Positions 59,937-64,000 of a stretch of 64,000 nt of DNA are shown here, in pieces. The notes under the pieces are model-generated. The model was not told the DNA's origin, did no database searches, and saw nothing but the letters and a program-made list of their open reading frames with translations. Made by a program: the position numbers and the translations under genes. The first letter of the stretch is position 1; each line of letters begins with the position of its first letter. The DNA comes from Psychrobacter fulvigenes (GTDB taxonomy: Bacteria; Pseudomonadota; Gammaproteobacteria; Pseudomonadales; Moraxellaceae), in the NCBI RefSeq assembly GCF_904846155.1, contig NZ_CAJGZP010000001.1, positions 2,356,001 through 2,420,000 on the forward strand, in the 5' to 3' direction.

Positions 59937-60446
59937 TTATTGCTCTTGCCGAGCAATCATCACTTGCGCACTGGCCGCCAATTCATCGCCAACATGTACA
60001 GTACAATCAAACTTATAGATACCATGACGCTGCATCACTGTTTTGGCTCGAATGATCAGCTGATCACCAGGTATGACACGGCGCTTGAAACGCACCTTAT
60101 CAACGCCAGCAAATAGATATAAGTAACCATCTTCTGCAGTCAATCCTGCACTAATAAAGCCTAACACCCCAGAGACCTGAGCCATCGATTCAACCATCAA
60201 GACTCCTGGCATAATAGGTTCATCAGGAAAGTGACCATTAAAGAACTCTTCATTGATAGTCACATTTTTGATACCGGTAATACACTCACCTGGCTTACAT
60301 GCTGTAATTCTATCCACTAACATAAAAGGATAGCGATGCGGCAGATAGTGCTTAAGCGTATGGTAAGTTAGTGGTAGTGTCAGACCTTGTTCAGATAATG
60401 ATTGAATGTCTGCATCAGTGAGAGTGTCGATATCGATAGCGCTCAT
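59937..60446 (-). CDS. fabZ: (3R)-hydroxyacyl-ACP dehydratase FabZ
   Basis: Dehydrates 3-hydroxyacyl-ACP in fatty-acid elongation and competes with LpxA/LpxD for the same substrate. The hot-dog-fold signature HRYPFMLVDRITACKPGECI and the active-site NGHFPDEPIMPGVLMVESMA (His and Glu) are intact. Length 169 is slightly above the ~150 of E. coli, with a longer N-terminus. AAGGA supports the start. It lies between lpxD and lpxA as in other Gram-negatives. Confidence 0.97.
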   Translation of the reverse strand: MSAIDIDTLTDADIQSLSEQGLTLPLTYHTLKHYLPHRYPFMLVDRITACKPGECITGIKNVTINEEFFNGHFPDEPIMPGVLMVESMAQVSGVLGFISAGLTAEDGYLYLFAGVDKVRFKRRVIPGDQLIIRAKTVMQRHGIYKFDCTVHVGDELAASAQVMIARQEQ

Positions 60447-60602
60447 AACGGGGCTTCCTTGCTTTTGTTGGGTGCTGTTTGCAATGTTTTGTAGTAGCTT
60501 TGATAGTAAGTATTACAGTGACTATATCTTAGATAACGTAATTTTAGATAACGTGTTTGGCTTACGTTTAATCAGGTTGTCTTTGGCTCAACCTTAATAG
60601 CA

Positions 60603-61619
60603 TTATCCGTTGCCCAGCTGACGAAAGCGCACAGCAGCGCGACGCCACTTGGCTGTTGGCATCGCAGCTGTTCCTGATGAGTAAGAACCAGCCGTTTTGA
60701 TAGATTTTGTTACCATCGTCATGCCTGATAAAGTGACATCATCGGCAATCTCAATATGGCCAGTAATTCCGACAGCACCACCAATAATGCAGCGCTTGCC
60801 AATGGTAGTGCTGCCAGCGATACCCGTTTGCGCAGCGATCGCCGTGCCATCACCAATCCGTACATTATGGGCAACTTGCACTAAGTTATCAATAATTACA
60901 TGATGACCGATAACAGTATCATCAATAGCGCCGCGATCAATGCAGGTGTTGCTACCGATGCGCACGTGATTACCGATAATCACACGCCCAAGCTGGGCAA
61001 TTCGCTCCCAACCACTGCTACTAGGATCTCGGGTTGGCGCAAAGCCAAAGCCCTCAGCACCGATACTAACCCCTGCATGCAGTCTAACATAATCACCAAT
61101 AATACAATCATGACCAACGACAACTTGTGACTTGAGTACACTATCAGCACCGATATGGGTACGATCACCAACGACCACATGCGAATCAAGGAAGCTATTT
61201 GCACCTATATGTACATGCTCACCGATGACACAAAAAGGCCCAATGGTCACGTTGGCAGCTATCACTGCACTCTCCGCAATGACTGCTGTCGGGTGAATAC
61301 CTTGTTTAGATAGCTGTGGCGCAAAGAGCTGGCTGCCGCTAGCATAGGCTAAATAAGGCGTTGCTACGACTAGCGCCAACGTTGTTGACGGTACTTGCTC
61401 ACGATATTGTTCGGTGACCAATACTGCACCAGCATGGCTGCTTTTGAGACTAGAGATATAGTGTGGATCTGCCAAAAAACTCAGCTGCTTACTAGCAGCA
61501 TCGTTTAAACCACCAACACCTTCTAAAGTCTGAGATAGCTGCGCAGCATTCAGCTCAGCTTTATTCAATACTGGCTGACGCTGCTCAATTTGGGAAATAA
61601 GTTGCTCAATCGTTATCAT
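60603..61619 (-). CDS. lpxD: UDP-3-O-(3-hydroxyacyl)glucosamine N-acyltransferase
   Basis: Third lipid A enzyme; adds an N-linked hydroxyacyl chain. The N-terminal uridine-binding domain (about residues 1-105, with KQLSFLADPHYISSL) is followed by a beta-helix (GIHPTAVIAESAVIAANVTI, GPFCVIGEHVHIG, then IIDNLVQVAHNVRIG with the catalytic His region) and a C-terminal helix. It is 338 residues from ATG 61619, which gives MITIEQLISQIEQ. An in-frame ATG at 61646 lies directly against a hairpin and U tract with no room for a ribosome-binding site. Neither start has a clear Shine-Dalgarno sequence. bamA lies upstream; the usual skp/ompH gene between them is missing. Confidence 0.95.
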   Translation of the reverse strand: MITIEQLISQIEQRQPVLNKAELNAAQLSQTLEGVGGLNDAASKQLSFLADPHYISSLKSSHAGAVLVTEQYREQVPSTTLALVVATPYLAYASGSQLFAPQLSKQGIHPTAVIAESAVIAANVTIGPFCVIGEHVHIGANSFLDSHVVVGDRTHIGADSVLKSQVVVGHDCIIGDYVRLHAGVSIGAEGFGFAPTRDPSSSGWERIAQLGRVIIGNHVRIGSNTCIDRGAIDDTVIGHHVIIDNLVQVAHNVRIGDGTAIAAQTGIAGSTTIGKRCIIGGAVGITGHIEIADDVTLSGMTMVTKSIKTAGSYSSGTAAMPTAKWRRAAVRFRQLGNG

Positions 61620-61648
61620 AATAAAGCTAATATAACCAATAGACATAA

Positions 61649-61680
61649 AAATGGCACCAAGCTCAAGTCTCAGCTTGGTG
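61649..61680 (-). terminator. Hairpin with U tract immediately before lpxD
   Basis: CACCAAGCT (61655-61663) pairs with AGCTTGGTG (61672-61680) around eight bases. On the minus strand it is followed by CCAUUUUU and then the first possible lpxD ATG. It looks like an intrinsic terminator or attenuator. Confidence 0.6.
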
Positions 61681-61701
61681 ACCAGTTTAAATAAGATTTA
61701 T

Positions 61702-61760
61702 AGAGTGACTTTAATATTTACCTATATTTAAAATATTTAATCCAAATATAAAGTCACTCT
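61702..61760 (-). terminator. Long hairpin after bamA
   Basis: AGAGTGACTTTAATATTT (61702-61719) pairs with AAATATAAAGTCACTCT (61744-61760), a 17-pair stem with one bulge, 40 bases after the bamA stop. It has no good U tract, so it may be an RNA-processing or stability element rather than a terminator. Confidence 0.55.
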
Positions 61761-61800
61761 AGGATAATGACCTAACTCTTAAATAATGGTTTAACTACTA

Positions 61801-64000
61801 TTAGAAGGTACTACCAATCTGGAACTGCACCTTCTCAGTCTCGTCATTTTCTTTATCACCAATAGGTACTGCATAGCTAAGCGAAATCGGTCCAATCGGT
61901 GTATACCAAGTAATACCCGCACCCGCACTGAAACGGAAGTCATTATCCTGCGTTAATAGTTTTACAGGACCTCGGCTACTACCATCTGGATTAAGATAAG
62001 CAGCCTCTTTACCAGTCTCAGGATTGATAAAAGTACGATCTTCTTTATCGGTGGTATCGAACACTTGACCACCTTCAGCGAACAGTACTGGACGTACTTG
62101 ATCTGCCCAGTCGCCTTTAAAGGGCATTGGTAAAATCAGCTCAGTACCAAAAGTGACCAAAGCATTACCACCAATATCTTCTTTTTGAACACGATCAATA
62201 CCATTAACAGCATCGTAATAAGCTGCAGATCTAGGACCAAGGGTCGATGATTCATAACCACGTACCGAACCATAGCCACCAGCATAGAAGTTTTCATAAA
62301 ATGGTAAATCATTACCATAACCCAGCTTGGTATAGCCACGAGCTATCACATCTTTGTAGATGGGCTTATATACGTTACCACGATAGATCAGCTTTTGATA
62401 ACTGGCATCACCGAAGCCTAAGGTAGCATCAACAGTATGACTCATACCCTTGGTCGGAAACACGGGACGATCCAAGGTGCTGTAATCCCACCCTAATAGA
62501 AGATTATAGGTATTATAATCATTTTTAAAGCTACCTCTACCTGGTATTACCTTGCCAGTATTTTCATCTTTATAGTATGTTACTACTCCACCATCATCGA
62601 TAATCTGCTGAACGTTGGACACTCCAAGCCAGCGCCCACCACGTACAGTAGTGTTATCGAAGTTCACCCCTGCACTGACGCGCTTGGTTTCATCCACAGG
62701 ATAGCTGTAGTTCAGCGTCGCGCCGTAAGAGTCAGTGACATAGTTACTAACGTTTCGATCATCGTATTTAGTCTCACGATAATAGGCACTGATTCCTTGT
62801 GATACGCCGTTCTCAGTAAAGTAAGGGTCGGTATAACCTAAGCTATATGAATCACGCGTTTCTGAGCGTGACAGTGCCGCTTTGACACGGTTACCCGTAC
62901 CCATAAAGTTATTTTGCGTCAGATCCAGCTGGAAAGTCACACCACCACTCTGTGAGTAACCAGCAGCAATGGTCGAGCTACCAGAAGGCTGCTCTTCAAC
63001 CACATAGTTGACGTCAACTAGATCTGGCTGATTAGGTACTGGCTTCACATCTACGTTTACCGCTTTAAAAAAACCTGTACGCATCAAACGCGTACGTGAC
63101 AGCTGTATTTTATCATTAGAAGCAAGCGCGCCCTCTAATTGACGCATCTCACGGCGCAACACTTCATCCTGGGTTTTTATGTTGCCATTAAAGTTGATAC
63201 GGCGTACATAAATTGGACGCGCAGGGTCAATATAGTAATCAACATCGACGACTCTGGTCTCATCATCGATACGTGGGACAGGGCGTACTTGGGCTAGATA
63301 GTAACCCTCATTGCCATAGCGGCTTTTTAGGGCTGCCGTTGTGGCATCTAGCTTAGCTTGTGAATACTGCTCATTGGGGCCAAAGGTAACAAGCTCTTTG
63401 AGCTCATTGGTATCAAATTTTGGGTCGCCTAAGAAGCTGGTCTCACCAAATTGATATTGCTCACCTTCGCTGACACTGACTTCGATAAACACACTGCGCT
63501 TATCTTCACTGATATTGAGTACCGCATTATCAACTGCAAAGCGTACGTAGCCATCGTTTTGATAGAGCGCAGTTAAATTCTCTAAACTGGCCGCTAGCTT
63601 TTCTTTAGCGTAGCGATCAGACTTAGAAAGCAGACGCGTCCAAGATGATTCTTTTACCGCAAAGACATCTCTAATATCATCATCACTAAAGTGTTTATTA
63701 CCGATGATATTAATATCGACAACTTTGGCTGGCTTACCTTCGATAAAACGCACGTCCAGTTTGACGCGGTTGCCATCCAGCAAGGTTTGATCGACTTCGA
63801 TATTACTGTTGTAATAACCTTGGCTGATATATTGCTGCTGCAGCTCATTCGCGACACCTTGCAGCGTCGACTGCTTGAGCACATCTCCTACAGATAGGCC
63901 AGCATTTGCCAGACCTTCTGTTAATCCTTCTTTAGGAATGAGCTTATTGCCCTCAAAGTTGACTTCAGCAATGATAGGCCGCTCGACCACGTCAAAGCGC
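61801..64000 (-). CDS. bamA: Outer membrane protein assembly factor BamA (partial, N-terminus outside window)
   Basis: Core of the BAM complex that folds outer-membrane proteins. 732 residues are visible and the frame continues off the window through FDVVERPIIAEVNFEGNKLI, so the signal peptide and most of POTRA 1 are missing. POTRA 2-5 follow (VVDINIIGNKHFSDDDIRDV, EGEQYQFGETSF, RPIYVRRINFNGNIKTQDEV). The 16-strand barrel contains FYAGGYGSVRGYESSTLGPR with the conserved VRGY motif and ends FQIGSTF with the terminal Phe of a beta-signal. It heads the bamA-lpxD-fabZ-lpxA cluster. Confidence 0.97.
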   Translation of the reverse strand, partial: RFDVVERPIIAEVNFEGNKLIPKEGLTEGLANAGLSVGDVLKQSTLQGVANELQQQYISQGYYNSNIEVDQTLLDGNRVKLDVRFIEGKPAKVVDINIIGNKHFSDDDIRDVFAVKESSWTRLLSKSDRYAKEKLAASLENLTALYQNDGYVRFAVDNAVLNISEDKRSVFIEVSVSEGEQYQFGETSFLGDPKFDTNELKELVTFGPNEQYSQAKLDATTAALKSRYGNEGYYLAQVRPVPRIDDETRVVDVDYYIDPARPIYVRRINFNGNIKTQDEVLRREMRQLEGALASNDKIQLSRTRLMRTGFFKAVNVDVKPVPNQPDLVDVNYVVEEQPSGSSTIAAGYSQSGGVTFQLDLTQNNFMGTGNRVKAALSRSETRDSYSLGYTDPYFTENGVSQGISAYYRETKYDDRNVSNYVTDSYGATLNYSYPVDETKRVSAGVNFDNTTVRGGRWLGVSNVQQIIDDGGVVTYYKDENTGKVIPGRGSFKNDYNTYNLLLGWDYSTLDRPVFPTKGMSHTVDATLGFGDASYQKLIYRGNVYKPIYKDVIARGYTKLGYGNDLPFYENFYAGGYGSVRGYESSTLGPRSAAYYDAVNGIDRVQKEDIGGNALVTFGTELILPMPFKGDWADQVRPVLFAEGGQVFDTTDKEDRTFINPETGKEAAYLNPDGSSRGPVKLLTQDNDFRFSAGAGITWYTPIGPISLSYAVPIGDKENDETEKVQFQIGSTF

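Overview
This window looks like chromosomal DNA from a Moraxellaceae gammaproteobacterium, most probably Psychrobacter. That is inferred from protein character (long hydrophilic extensions on envelope proteins, Acinetobacter-like gene neighbourhoods), moderate G+C, and combinations such as a fused MutT/TenI-like protein, amgK-murU beside lptD-surA, and bamA-lpxD-fabZ-lpxA. No rRNA, tRNA, CRISPR array or prophage was seen. Nearly all of it is housekeeping; accessory DNA is limited to two insertion sequences around one gene and several small dispersed repeats.

Layout. 1-5.2 kb, minus strand: ihfB (cut by the window edge), rpsA, cmk, tadA, ung. 5.2-9.1 kb: clpA and clpS, separated by 828 bp that hold a MITE-like repeat. 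9.2-20.5 kb, minus strand: a coiled-coil membrane protein, argC, hemE, proB, obg, a long-form GAPDH, a lipocalin with a large N-terminal extension, and a MutT-thiamine-phosphate-synthase-like fusion. A 54-residue hemP gene with an overlapping promoter and Fur box sits at 20.6-20.9 kb on the plus strand. 21.2-29.7 kb: tamB and tamA. 30-39.9 kb, plus strand: an LplT-like MFS transporter, coq7, a TPR-like exported protein, a large lipoprotein hydrolase, and a cyanide-insensitive-type bd oxidase operon (cioA, cioB, and a 38-residue membrane protein). 40-47.5 kb: murU and amgK (cell-wall recycling) diverge from lptD and surA (outer-membrane assembly). 47.7-52.1 kb: an IS256-like element with 8-bp target duplications, an acyltransferase-3/SGNH gene, and a decayed IS630-type element. 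52.4-58.7 kb: an endonuclease/exonuclease/phosphatase protein, asd, a SOUL protein, tgt and an NSS-family transporter. 58.9-64 kb, minus strand: bamA (5' end outside), lpxD, fabZ, lpxA.

Functional themes. Envelope biogenesis dominates: BamA, SurA, LptD, TamA/TamB, LpxA/LpxD, FabZ, AmgK/MurU, LplT-like protein. TamA and LptD both carry unusually large low-complexity acidic segments. The most unusual non-coding content is three families of small inverted-repeat elements. One is a 98-99 bp family in three copies, flanked by TA, whose termini match the ends of the degenerate IS630-type element. The others are a 64-79 bp palindromic element in two copies and a group with GGGCGTGTC ends. Two real genes shorter than 60 codons (hemP and the DUF2474-like gene) are described here.
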